Positions 21,351 to 30,481 of a DNA stretch of 64,000 nucleotides are shown one piece after another. The notes under the pieces are model-generated. The model was given only the letters and a program-made list of their open reading frames with translations. It did not search any database and had not been told where the DNA came from. Position 1 is the stretch's first letter, and every line of letters starts with the position of its first letter. A program made the position numbers and the translations under genes. This DNA is from Diphasiastrum complanatum (taxonomy: Eukaryota; Streptophyta; Lycopodiopsida; Lycopodiales; Lycopodiaceae), in contig CM055097.1 of assembly GCA_029204225.1 (NCBI GenBank), forward strand, positions 33,978,804-34,042,803, written 5' to 3'.

Positions 21351-22482
21351 CTATTCATCATCAGATCTTGTATCAGATTCTATGGTAGTATTGTCATGAA
21401 GAAATTCTCTGCTAGCATATGCATCTAATAGATGTGCATTATCCTTATTTCCACTAAGCTCAATATAAGTGGAATACAATGAATAATAGGAGCTCCTTAA
21501 ATGAACATTCCCATCAATAAAGCCTAAAATGTTCAAAATATAAGATCTTTTGACAAAAATGATCTTATTTGTCTTAACAAATTTATGTCCTCCTAGATAA
21601 AATGATAAAGCTTTAACTGCCATTATAAGACTCTCCCCGACTGGGCTCAGCTTGGAATGAGCAATACAGATCTCATTCTTCAAGAAATGCCTAAGATAGT
21701 GGCCCAGTCCACTGTCTCTCTGGAACAAGGATGCGTGTTGTCTGAAACCACCTTCTCTCGCAACAAAATCATCTATTATGAGAGCATCCTACAATAGGAA
21801 ATATGTTAGCAAAAACACATTCAGTGATTGAAAACATTCAAATGCAAGGAAGATTAAACACTTACACATTCTTCATCATCAGCAGCAACCAGATCAGGAT
21901 GATCAATATAATGACCACGTACTGAAGTGGAATCATTAGTGAAGTGCATTAATGATGGATGAGAGAAGCCCATCTGGGATTGAAATGCCGTGAATTCTTC
22001 ATCAGTTGGTCTGCCTTTCCCATCCTCATCTATATTTGATAAAGTCTTATTCATGCATTCTTCATCGGTCATAAGACCCTCCTCATCATCAAAATCAATA
22101 CCAGCAACAAGGTCATCTATCTCAAAATTTACAAAGTCGGAGAATTCGAAAATTGTGCCGGATAATAAACATAGAACCTCGTTTTCACGATAGTCAAAAA
22201 GTCTACATAAATCAACAGTAGTAAAATATACATCATCATTAATATAATACACAAGCAAATTAAAAAGACATTTCGAATCCTCCATGGATTTGGATCCATT
22301 ATCAGATGTATTTTGGCCAATGAAAAAATCCCGAAGAACATCAGTATTTACATCAATGAAGTCACTTTCTTTATCAGGAATGTCGATAAGAAAGTGACTG
22401 ATATCCTTAATGGCTGACTGAATAGAGGAGGGTGCAAAAGGAGGGTCAGCAACAGGAACTTCATCATCATATGGGATCTGAA
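21351..22482 (-). CDS. Unrecognised two-exon gene inside the transposon-like unit
   Basis: On the minus strand exon 22482-21866 is joined to exon 21788-21351 by a GT-AG intron (donor GTAAGTG, acceptor TTGTAG; 77 bp, phase 0). About 351 codons are open with no stop, in contrast to the broken genes on either side. The first exon has an acceptor (TTGTTAG) before it and no early ATG, so an upstream exon or a later Met start is needed. The N-terminal half is very acidic (DIPDKESDFIDVNTDV, FDDEEGLMTDEEC). The C-terminal half is basic and hydrophobic (GHYLRHFLKNEIC, LSFYLGGHKFVKTNKIIFVK). I recognise no domain. Its place, antisense between transposase and peptidase, suggests an accessory gene of the element. 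Confidence 0.5.
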
Positions 22483-22521
22483 CTAACAAAAAAAGTATGA
22501 ATCCAATCTATTATTTTGCAG

Positions 22522-22863
22522 TCACCCCAGCAAAATGATTCATTCAGCTATGGGTGGTACACATTGTACAATGCCAAGTTGTTTTTTGAGTGGTTCATCC
22601 TTCAACAAGATGCTGATATTTCTAAGGTAATAAATTCTGTTTATTCATATTTTAAAATTATGATTAGTTTTCTATTCTGGTGATGTTATTGGCCATTACT
22701 AATACATGAATTTTCTATTTTGTAGTTTACACTTCTTGAGTACACATCAAGCCAGGTGTACAGATTTAGACAAGAAAGTATCCTGAGTATACTGGCTAGG
22801 GCAAGGCTTCAGCCTCCCGTTATTGATGATGGTGCAAAGGATGATGTAGTTGTACTAAATTAA
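22522..22863 (+). pseudogene. Ulp1-like (C48) cysteine peptidase C-terminus, active Cys lost
   Basis: Exons 22522-22626 and 22726-22863 (GT-AG intron, phase 0; acceptors TTTTGCAG and TTTTGTAG) encode SPQQNDSFSYGWYTLYNAKL and a C-terminal helical part (FTLLEYTSSQVYRFRQESIL) ending at TAA 22861. The block aligns with the active-site segment Q-x-N-x-x-D-C-G of Ulp1/SENP proteases, but the Cys position is Tyr (SYG). The copy at 63.4-63.5 kb reads SCGWY. The His and Asp segments upstream are not present in readable form. Ulp1 peptidases cleave SUMO-like tails and are recurrent cargo of plant DNA transposons. Confidence 0.65.
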
Positions 22864-22869
22864 GATAAA

Positions 22870-23313
22870 AAAAAAATATAGATAGCATAGAAAAAAAATA
22901 CATGTATAGACTTCATAGAAAAATATACATTGATATATCAAATGCTACTCCAGTTTATGAATTTGGGAGCACAAAATACATGTATAGATGCCCAACTTGG
23001 GCTTTCATTTATTGAATGGAAGAGTGTATACACAGATTTTTACTAAAGTTTATTTGAAACTATTGTTCTCCCACAATGGTGATTGTTGTAGGTAGATCTT
23101 TGCAGCACGTTATCAGCTCCCGTCTTTTTCGCATCTGTGACATGGCAAATATTAGTGAATGTGCAATTGTAAATGATGACATTTTTTATTATTTTGTTCT
23201 ATTTTGAAATGGCAATAAACATAAAGTATTTACGAGTCTTCCGTTGATGATAAATCTGAAATATGTTGGTAGATTGGTTTGTAATAGCATGAGTTCTGTT
23301 CTGATAAAATCAA

Positions 23314-23315
<2 letters not shown>
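22870..23315. other. AT-rich DNA, probable 3' part of the transposon unit
   Basis: There is no coding sequence. The words ATACATGTATAGA recur at 22908-22919 and 22976-22988. No terminal inverted repeat was found. Confidence 0.4.

Positions 23316-23378
<63 letters not shown>
23316..23378. repeat. (GA)n microsatellite
   Basis: A pure GA dinucleotide run of about 63 bp. Confidence 0.97.
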
Positions 23379-23381
<3 letters not shown>

Positions 23382-23428
23382 TTTCAAAATACTGCTCAAC
23401 ACAAAAAATACAGGAGAGTAGAAAAAAC

Positions 23429-23617
23429 CTGATGAATAGGAGGGTACATTGAGTTTGTGCATACAGGACATTCTACCAGCTCATGAACATTGCTAGTCGA
23501 GTATGTTGCAGACTTTCCTGAAACTGGCAGGGTGGCTTTGGATGAAACCACTGCTTCAGTGTCTAAAATGGTTGACTCAGCATCAGTTTCTTCTGAGGGA
23601 GATTCAAGAACATCCAT
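23429..23617 (-). pseudogene. SINA-type RING ubiquitin ligase, first coding exon only
   Basis: The ATG at 23617 opens MDVLESPSEETDAESTILD. The exon ends with NVHELVECPVCTNSMYPPIH-Q, directly followed by a GT donor (CATCAG/GTTTTT). HELLECPVCTNSMYPPIHQ is the near-invariant start of the RING domain in plant SINAT proteins, and the family's first intron falls at this very point. The rest of the RING, the SIAH zinc fingers and the TRAF-like domain are not found downstream on the minus strand, where the Ulp1 exons lie within about 560 bp. It is therefore an exon fragment, probably captured or left after rearrangement. Intact SINA proteins ubiquitinate targets as dimers. Confidence 0.7.
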
Positions 23618-23643
23618 AAAGGTGCCATGATCATGCAAAACTT

Positions 23644-24410
23644 GATCTCACAATTTGAGGGATGTTATTGCTGCACAATCTCACTTTTCAAGTTGATTCC
23701 TTAGTGCACCGGAACAACCCAATAGCCTTGTCTGGCAAAACTGAAAATTATTTCAGGAAGTAAGGCATGCACACCCTAATCTATAGCTTCTCAAAATGTT
23801 TGATATATCTGAGCATATGGTGTTCTCAAAAAAGATAGTGAATGTCACCAGAATATTGACGCTTGAAAGTCAAGAACATAAACACGGCAAACACCCATCT
23901 ATGCATTTTTACATGAAACTGAGAACTTTTGGCTGAGAAGATTCAAATTGATTTGAACAGCTTTCCAAAGATTTAAGCTGAGCAGTCCTTTCCAAAAAAT
24001 ATGTCACTATTATTTTTGATAAAGTTGATCTCACAATTTGAGGGAAGTTATTGCTGTGCAATCTCACTTTTCAAGTTGATTCCTTAGTGCACTAGAATAG
24101 CCCAATAGCCTTGTCTGACAAAACTGAAAATTATTTCAAGAAAAGTAGGACATGAACAACCTATTCTATAGCTTCTCAAAATGTTTGATATATCTAAGAA
24201 AATGGCGTTCTCAAAGAAGATAGTGAACATCACCAAAATACTGATGCTTGAAATTCAAGAACATAAACATGACAAACACCCACCTATGCATTTTAACATG
24301 AAACTGAGAATTTTCAGCTGAGAAGATTCAAATTGATTTGAACAGCTTTCCAAATATTCAAATTGAGCAGTTCTTTCCAGAAAATATGTCACTATTATTT
24401 TCTGATAAAT
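23644..24410. repeat. Tandem duplication, 383-bp period
   Basis: GATCTCACAATTTGAGGGA starts both copies (23644 and 24027). The units match through CTTCTCAAAATGTTTGATAT, TTCAAATTGATTTGAACAGC and ATGTCACTATTATTTT with about 8-10 percent differences. No protein-like frame is present. Confidence 0.85.
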
Positions 24411-24699
24411 TTGTAACTTACAGGATTTAAAGGAATTAAGAGATGTTAATAGAATTAACTATTACTAATACTGATAGGATATAGGGGAGCATACTTGCTT
24501 ACGGTAGACTGAGAAGAGTCTTAGCTTGTCTAATCTCTAGCTTATGATCTCACTGGTTGCAAGATAGCTTTATTGAACTTCATATCTGTCTGTTTGTGTG
24601 CTCAACTTGACTACACTTTTAGCAAGCTTCAGCTTTCTGAAGAGTCTTCCCCATTGCAATGCTTGCATATCGACACTATAAGGTCAAATAAGTTACTCA

Positions 24700-25041
24700 A
24701 TGACTGCTGATTTGCTACAACTTATGCCTTCTATAATTGATCTTGTAGTTTTTATTTTCATTATGTTTTCAGTCTCCTTGCTAGATCATGTGGTCTGTAG
24801 TAGAGACTTTGCAACTCCAAGGGACCGTCCAAGATTAGAATACCCGACAACAAATGTACAAACGTTGCACATGGAAATTATGTCTCCAGCACCAGCAGCT
24901 TTAAACCCTCCAGATAAGTCCACCACTGTGAAAGATTCCAGCACTCAGATGCACAGAATGTCGAAGAAACATGGCAAGAAGTTTGTCCCGGAAGGTTGTA
25001 GTCTAAAATTTGCCAAGGCTTTTATATGCCCATCTACCTGA
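24700..25041 (+). CDS. Small ORF with N-terminal hydrophobic segment, unrecognised
   Basis: The ATG at 24700 opens 113 codons. Residues 8-30 are strongly hydrophobic (LMPSIIDLVVFIFIMFSVSL), like a signal peptide or anchor. After that the chain is polar with RDRPRLEYPTTNV, Pro-Ala-rich MSPAPAALNPPDK and a basic RMSKKHGKKFVPEG near the end. There is no family match that I know. It may be a chance ORF or a small secreted peptide precursor. It stands alone between a duplication and a copia fragment. Confidence 0.2.
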   Translation: MTADLLQLMPSIIDLVVFIFIMFSVSLLDHVVCSRDFATPRDRPRLEYPTTNVQTLHMEIMSPAPAALNPPDKSTTVKDSSTQMHRMSKKHGKKFVPEGCSLKFAKAFICPST

Positions 25042-25064
25042 GGTCATTTGTTGTGAAATAGTTT

Positions 25065-26092
25065 CTAGAAACCCATGAATCCAGTCAGCAAGCATGTAGA
25101 AATAGGAATTGTGCTTATGCCTTTGATGTCACATTGACCATCATTTGCAATATAGATGATGTTGCTCTCTCCCTCATAAGACAATAAGAATGAAAAGTAT
25201 TCCTTATGTCTTGTCATGTGAGATGCGGTTCCATTGTCAATTTTACCAAGGATCATTCCCATCTATATGTGCAAGCAAACTTGAAGTCATAACAAGACTT
25301 TCACAAATGCTATGCACTTCTTCATGTATTGCTAGATTTCCTTGCCTCTCACCTTGCTCTCTTTTATTCTTATGACATTCATTAGCAAAATGACCTTTTA
25401 TCCCACAATAAAAGCACTTGAACTTTGACTTATCTTTCTTTCTAAAAGAAGTAGAAGAGGAGGTGGAAGAGTGATCATCATGATCCAAGTTACCACCTTT
25501 GGACCATTGGGCCATTCCATTTACCTTTGCCTTTGGATTTTCCTTTTGTGAAGAAAGCCTCTTCACCTCCACCTTGCAAGGATGCACCATCAAGCTTTGA
25601 TTGCAACCTATGTTCTCCAACCAATAAGATTTCTTGCAAGTCATCCACACTTGGCAAGACTCTTTGAATGGCAAAACTTTGCACAAGGCTAGCATGTTCA
25701 TCTAGCAAACCATTCAACATAACTTGGACTATTTCACCATCTTTTATGCTTTCATCAATGCATGCTAGATCATCACGTTAAGGGCTTAACCCTCAAGACA
25801 AATGCATGAGCACTTTCTCCCTCTCTTTGCCTACTAGAAAATATTTGCCTCCTTAGGGTCAATACCCTAGATGTGGACTTTAATTCAAAGAGCTTCCTCA
25901 AGGCATTCCATGCCTCACTTGCACTTTGACACTTACCAACTTCCTTGAGAAATTCATTGGTAACATTCATTTTAATGATATGAAGAGCCCTTTTAGCCTT
26001 CTTATCAGACCTTTGTTTCTCTTGAACTATGGGTGGTCTCTCTTCAGTTCCTGCAACTATGACCTATATGTCCAAATAACATGATTTTGGTG
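25065..26092 (-). pseudogene. Copia gag-protease fragment (element C)
   Basis: On the minus strand the frames (25970-25773, 25720-25490, 25701-25243, 25262-25065) give IIKMNVTNEFLKEVGKCQSA and ESAHAFVLRVKPLT, then a stop; LNGLLDEHASLVQSFAIQ; an intact zinc knuckle CFYCGIKGHFANEC; and a protease start KIDNGTASHMT. This is the same family as the fragment at 4941-5532 (shared VQSFAIQ and FKCF). N-terminal Gag, integrase and RT are missing. One frame change lies in the basic linker and one before the protease. Confidence 0.75.
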
Positions 26093-26841
26093 TCATTTTG
26101 AAGGTCTTGAAGTTTGAGACTTCTTCGATCTGAAATATATACTAAAATAAAAGTATCTAGGCCTCTTCCACATGTGTGAAAGGTTAGATCCAAAACTATG
26201 TGCCAAAAATACCAAATTTGGCCTAAAACTAGCTAGGAAATGTTGACATTTTTCACATGTAGTAGAATACCATTCACTAAAGTAAGCAAACTCTACACAA
26301 GTAAAAAAAATTTACGTTATGAAAATGTCTGTGAGACACATACTTTCTCAAATCACTAGAGTAAAGAAACTTAGATTTTCAAATCACTTATCTAAATTCT
26401 TGACTCATTCCATAGATCGAGAATTATTCACCATACATAAGAATCATTTCATTTTCTTTTCTTCCTCTGAATAGATAAGTGTTATTAGTGAGATTTTTTA
26501 TGGCCCCTTCCTTAGTGAATTTCACACATGAGGCCCTAAATTTGATGAGGGGCATGTCCCCCATGTGGCTCGCAAGTTTGGTGTAAGTTGGTATTTGCAT
26601 AACTTCAAGCTCTTGTACATATAGAGTAATACAAATCCTTGTCACCTTGAACTAGTAGATAATGCATCAAATATTTTGAATTTGATCTTGAAAGACCTTG
26701 AGTTTTGATTGTGTCATCCAAAAAGCCAGAAATAACTTTTTAGCCATGCAATTCTCATCCCAAGATCTTAAGGAAAGCTCTGAGAGAAACTTTGGATCCA
26801 AATCTTGAAGTCAGACCATAGAATCTTGATTGCACAAAATC

Positions 26842-26849
<8 letters not shown>
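26093..26849. other. Intergenic stretch, possibly LTR-derived
   Basis: No gene is recognised. The 73-codon frame at 26645-26424 has no family character. Confidence 0.4.
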
Positions 26850-26913
<64 letters not shown>

Positions 26914-27021
26914 TAGATTGAGGGAGAGAGAGAGAGAGTCCAATTGAGGGGGGAGAGAGGAGAGAGAGAGTGAGAGAGAGGGGAGGAAGATGGCGGGTGA
27001 AGGAGAGAGAAATACTATGGT

Positions 27022-27080
<59 letters not shown>

Positions 27081-27348
27081 GGGAAGCAATGCAACCGAGA
27101 TGGCTCACGACTTGCTCACAGCTTTCAATGCTAGCGTGAGTAGGATGTGGCATGAGGAGGATGAGGCATGGCACGCACATCATCAAGAATTTTAGGTATA
27201 GGATGTGGACTGGATCGAAGCATGCATTTTGGGCCAAGCAACAGGAGCACCGGTTCTTGAAAGAAACGTAGTAATAAGTAGTAGGAGGAAGATGGCGGGC
27301 GAAGGAGAGAGAGTGTGAGAGAGAGAGAGGAGAAGATGGCTGGATAGG

Positions 27349-27400
<52 letters not shown>

Positions 27401-27501
27401 TGTGTTGAGAGAGAGAGCCAGAGAGGAGAGAGGAGAGAGGAGACGGAGGGGGTCAAGCAAGGTGGATTTTTAGGGTTAAAGTTTTTTTAGGATTCAGGGA
27501 C

Positions 27502-27573
<72 letters not shown>
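26850..27573. repeat. Cluster of (GA)n and (AT)n microsatellites
   Basis: GA runs cover 26850-26910, 27025-27073, 27350-27398 and 27549-27573, and an AT run 27503-27549. Shorter GA-rich words repeat between them (GGAGGAAGATGGCGGG at 26981 and 27284). Ser-Leu-rich ORFs here are repeat artefacts. Confidence 0.9.
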
Positions 27574-28105
27574 ATTTTGACTTTCTTTATTGATAAGGCC
27601 TCATATTCATTGGTTGCATGAACCTAGCTTTGAATTCATCCCGAGATAAAGATGTAAAATCATGAAAATGTGAGCTTGAGTTGTGATATGATCAACTTGA
27701 GATAAAGTTTTTGCCAAGTTGGAGATACAAATATTAATTCTAGACTTGAGTAACACTATCAATAATGGCTCTCCTACTAAAAAAGAAATTCCTTTATATT
27801 TGTGAAAAGGAATTGCATCTTGCCTGCCTAGCGTCTTCCCCGAACCTCTAATCGGTTTCAATTACAAGTCAATCATCATACACACCAAGCCAATACCAAA
27901 AAAAATGTTGGCCATCATAATCAAATTTGTATATTTTAATTTCTTCCAACTTGGCATTCATTCTTTAGGGTTATATAGGACCATCTTATTAGTATAACTA
28001 GCTACAAAAAAAATAAAAATGAGCTAAAATCATATATGAATTTGTTGAGGGTTTTGACATTCTGCTAGTAATTTTTTGTGAGTTTCTTCTACCCATGATT
28101 CAACA
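27574..28105. other. Intergenic AT-rich stretch
   Basis: Nothing recognisable was seen on either strand. Confidence 0.45.
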
Positions 28106-28110
28106 AAATG

Positions 28111-28795
28111 GTAGCACATGTGTGCTACTCTTTTTATGCCACTACATGATTTTTGAAAAATAAGAATTGTGGTTTGATGCATACTTAAAACTTTGACTAT
28201 CTATCAAATTTTAAATAGGTCCATTACAAAATACTTTGTTACTCTATAAATATAGGTTTACTTTTATTTTAAAAAATGTTATTGAAGTTATAGAAGCTAG
28301 CATGCCGGCGTGCTAGCTTGCAAATTTTTTATTTCAAAAAAATGAAGTTTTTTTGAAAAACTTTTTGAAAGAATAAATTTCTTTTTGGAGCTGCTTTGAC
28401 TAGCATGCCGGTGTGGTAGCCGAGTAAATTATAAAATTGCAAAGCTATTTTGACACATTTGATAATCAAATTTTGAGTAAAAACATTATTTCAGAATATT
28501 TTTTTCACCCTCCAAACATTGTACGCCTACGTGCTAAGTGAAACAAATGAAAAAAAAAAAAAAAAATTGCAGCCTTTAAAGATAGCACGCCGCCGTGCTA
28601 TATGAAATGACAATTTTTTTTTTGTAGCCTCTAAATCTAACACGGTGGCATGCACGACTGTCTTGCCGTGCACGCCGTCGTGCTAGGTTTAGAGGCTGCA
28701 AAAAAAAAAACTAATTTGAATTTTTTTTACTTTGTGACATTTTTAACCAACCTCAACGATAGTATTAAGTTCTTCATGAGCATGTGTGCTAGCAC
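28111..28795. repeat. Array of related palindromes with TAGCACG/CGTGCTA arms
   Basis: At least six hairpin-forming units lie in 685 bp of AT-rich DNA. GTAGCACA-TG-TGTGCTAC is at 28111-28128. A 26-bp near-perfect palindrome with core GCCGGC is at 28294-28319. CTAGCA...TGGTAG is at 28400-28419. ATAGCACG-CCGC-CGTGCTAT is at 28582-28601. A long imperfect hairpin with about 36-nt arms is at 28621-28703. GTGCTAGCAC is at 28786-28795. The arms are variants of one word. Confidence 0.7.
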
Positions 28796-28799
28796 GTGT

Positions 28800-29665
28800 G
28801 AATTTCTTGCATATACATTTTTAACATGATCACCCATAAAATATTGAAGGGCATATTATGAAAATTGAAGTAGCCTCACATATTTTTTGGGCATTTGAAT
28901 TCTCAATTCATAAAGACATGTACATACATACACATCTACATCACTAAGACCACAAAGAACAGAATGATACCTCTACAAAAGAACGTACCTACGGCCTAAT
29001 AGGATTGACTAAAGACAAGCACATACATTCGAAATCATGATTCTTCTCGTAACTTACCTGTCAACGAGAAACTTTCTCTCTACGTGGGACCTTTGTGTCC
29101 GCATGTAGCCTTGTGTGATATGTATATTGGTTGAGAATCTCTCATTGATATCTATATTTAACGTATTAGTGTGGTTTCAGAGTACATTGCCTAGGGAGTC
29201 ACTCCGATTGATCCAAGGAGGAAAAATGGGCCTCCTGGGCCCCCATTAAAACTTATCTTGAGTTGCCACCATGTGGCAGATGAGGTCACATCGGACCTAT
29301 GCTACATATGGGCAACATATTTTTGGGCATGGGGACAATGTTTGGTATGTTGAGTTGCAAAGGGCAAGTTAACAAAAATGGACGGATGGGATGATAAGGA
29401 TTCAAAATTAGCTTGCCAATTAGATTGTGTTCTTTCAATTAGCACTTGTCATCCAAGTTTGCAAGGGAGGTGGACTATTGCTCATCAACGCACTTATCAA
29501 TTCTCAAAAAATGGGTGACAAGTCAAATGGGCAGACAAAGGGAGTTGCTCTTACAACCGAGAGATTGGTTAAGGAGTCTTTTCTAAAAGAAATGAGTAAA
29601 GAGACAAAGAAAATGAAACCAACTGACTAATTAAGGCATTAAAATATAAAAAACAAAGCCTTATA
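28800..29665. other. Intergenic stretch
   Basis: No gene is recognised. A degenerate TGGTTTCAGAG at 29172-29182 resembles a copia primer-binding site, but no LTR or gag could be tied to it. Confidence 0.4.
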
Positions 29666-29669
29666 TAAA

Positions 29670-29970
29670 TAGGTAGCATTCGTGAGCAGTGATAGCTGAC
29701 ATGTGGCATTACGTCAGTGAGCAGTGATAGCGGGCATGTGGCATTATGTCATTGGTTGAGAACGTGCAGCTTATGAGCCATAGCACATGTTTCAAACATA
29801 TTTAGATCTTGACCATTTATCTATCTCCTGCTACGTCAAGTATCATTCATCCAACGGTGGGCTACAGCCTTGTAGCTAGATTCTCCGCCCCTACGTCAAG
29901 TATCATTCATCCAACGGTGGGCTACAGCCTTGGTGGGCTACAGCCTTGTAGCTAGATTCTCCGCCCTGGT
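29670..29970. repeat. Short tandem duplications upstream of the lipase gene
   Basis: GTGAGCAGTGATAGC with GGCATGTGGCATTA occurs twice in tandem (about 29672-29743). A unit from CTACGTCAAGTATCATTCAT to TAGATTCTCCGCCC occurs twice (about 29831-29965), the second copy with an extra GGTGGGCTACAGCCTT. Confidence 0.8.
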
Positions 29971-30328
29971 GCTCATCTTGATACAAGCCTTAGGCCACCT
30001 CCTCATACCTAGTCCTTATACTACACATTCTCAATTGGTATACTGCCCACTATGGTAATCATTGCACATATCAACTAATACAACTGGTCCAGAATCCTCC
30101 CCTCAAACTCTGAAAATAGTGCTTGATTAATGGGAGACTTTGTTTGTATAACTGCAATGACTAAACATGGACCTCGCATTGATTTGACCAGAACTTAGAT
30201 CTAACCTTGCTTTGAGCAGAACATCGTTATGGACCCACATCACTGATTGTGGTCCAAGAGCTGCTTGAGCCTTATTAGATACGAATCAGCCAGAGCCCAC
30301 ATCTGTTGTGTATAATACAATATGAGTG

Positions 30329-30338
30329 TATATATAAG
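30329..30338 (+). promoter_or_regulatory. Candidate TATA box of the lipase gene
   Basis: TATATATAAG lies about 150 bp before the ATG at 30482, at a normal distance for a short 5' leader. Assignment is by position and sequence only. Confidence 0.45.
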
Positions 30339-30481
30339 CGGCTGTGGATGGTGTTGTAGCACAGGTGACACAGCCACCCTCACTACGTTCTGCTACCGAT
30401 CTATTTGGGCTGTGGATTGAATAGCTAAGAAGTGAAATTAGTAGTGCCTCAGACAAAGTCGAGGAACCAGTGGCTAGAGTC

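Larger units (their letters stand above)
19500..22900 (+). mobile_element. DNA-transposon-like unit: transposase-like gene plus Ulp1 peptidase (copy 1)
   Basis: Three coding blocks lie together: a transposase-like gene (19630-21232, plus), an intact-looking gene of unknown family on the opposite strand (22482-21351), and the C-terminal part of a Ulp1-like peptidase (22522-22863, plus). The transposase C-terminal exon and the Ulp1 exons recur at 63.2-63.95 kb in the same order with the same intron positions, so they belong to one repeated unit. The left end is cut by copia B and I could not find terminal inverted repeats. The edges given are approximate. Confidence 0.6.

Noticed and set aside
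26755-27460. Long Ser-Leu-rich open frames on the minus strand
   Set aside because: They are products of the (GA)n tracts; frames are open in several phases and have no family character.
29172-29182. TGGTTTCAGAG as primer-binding site
   Set aside because: Same degenerate word with no element context.
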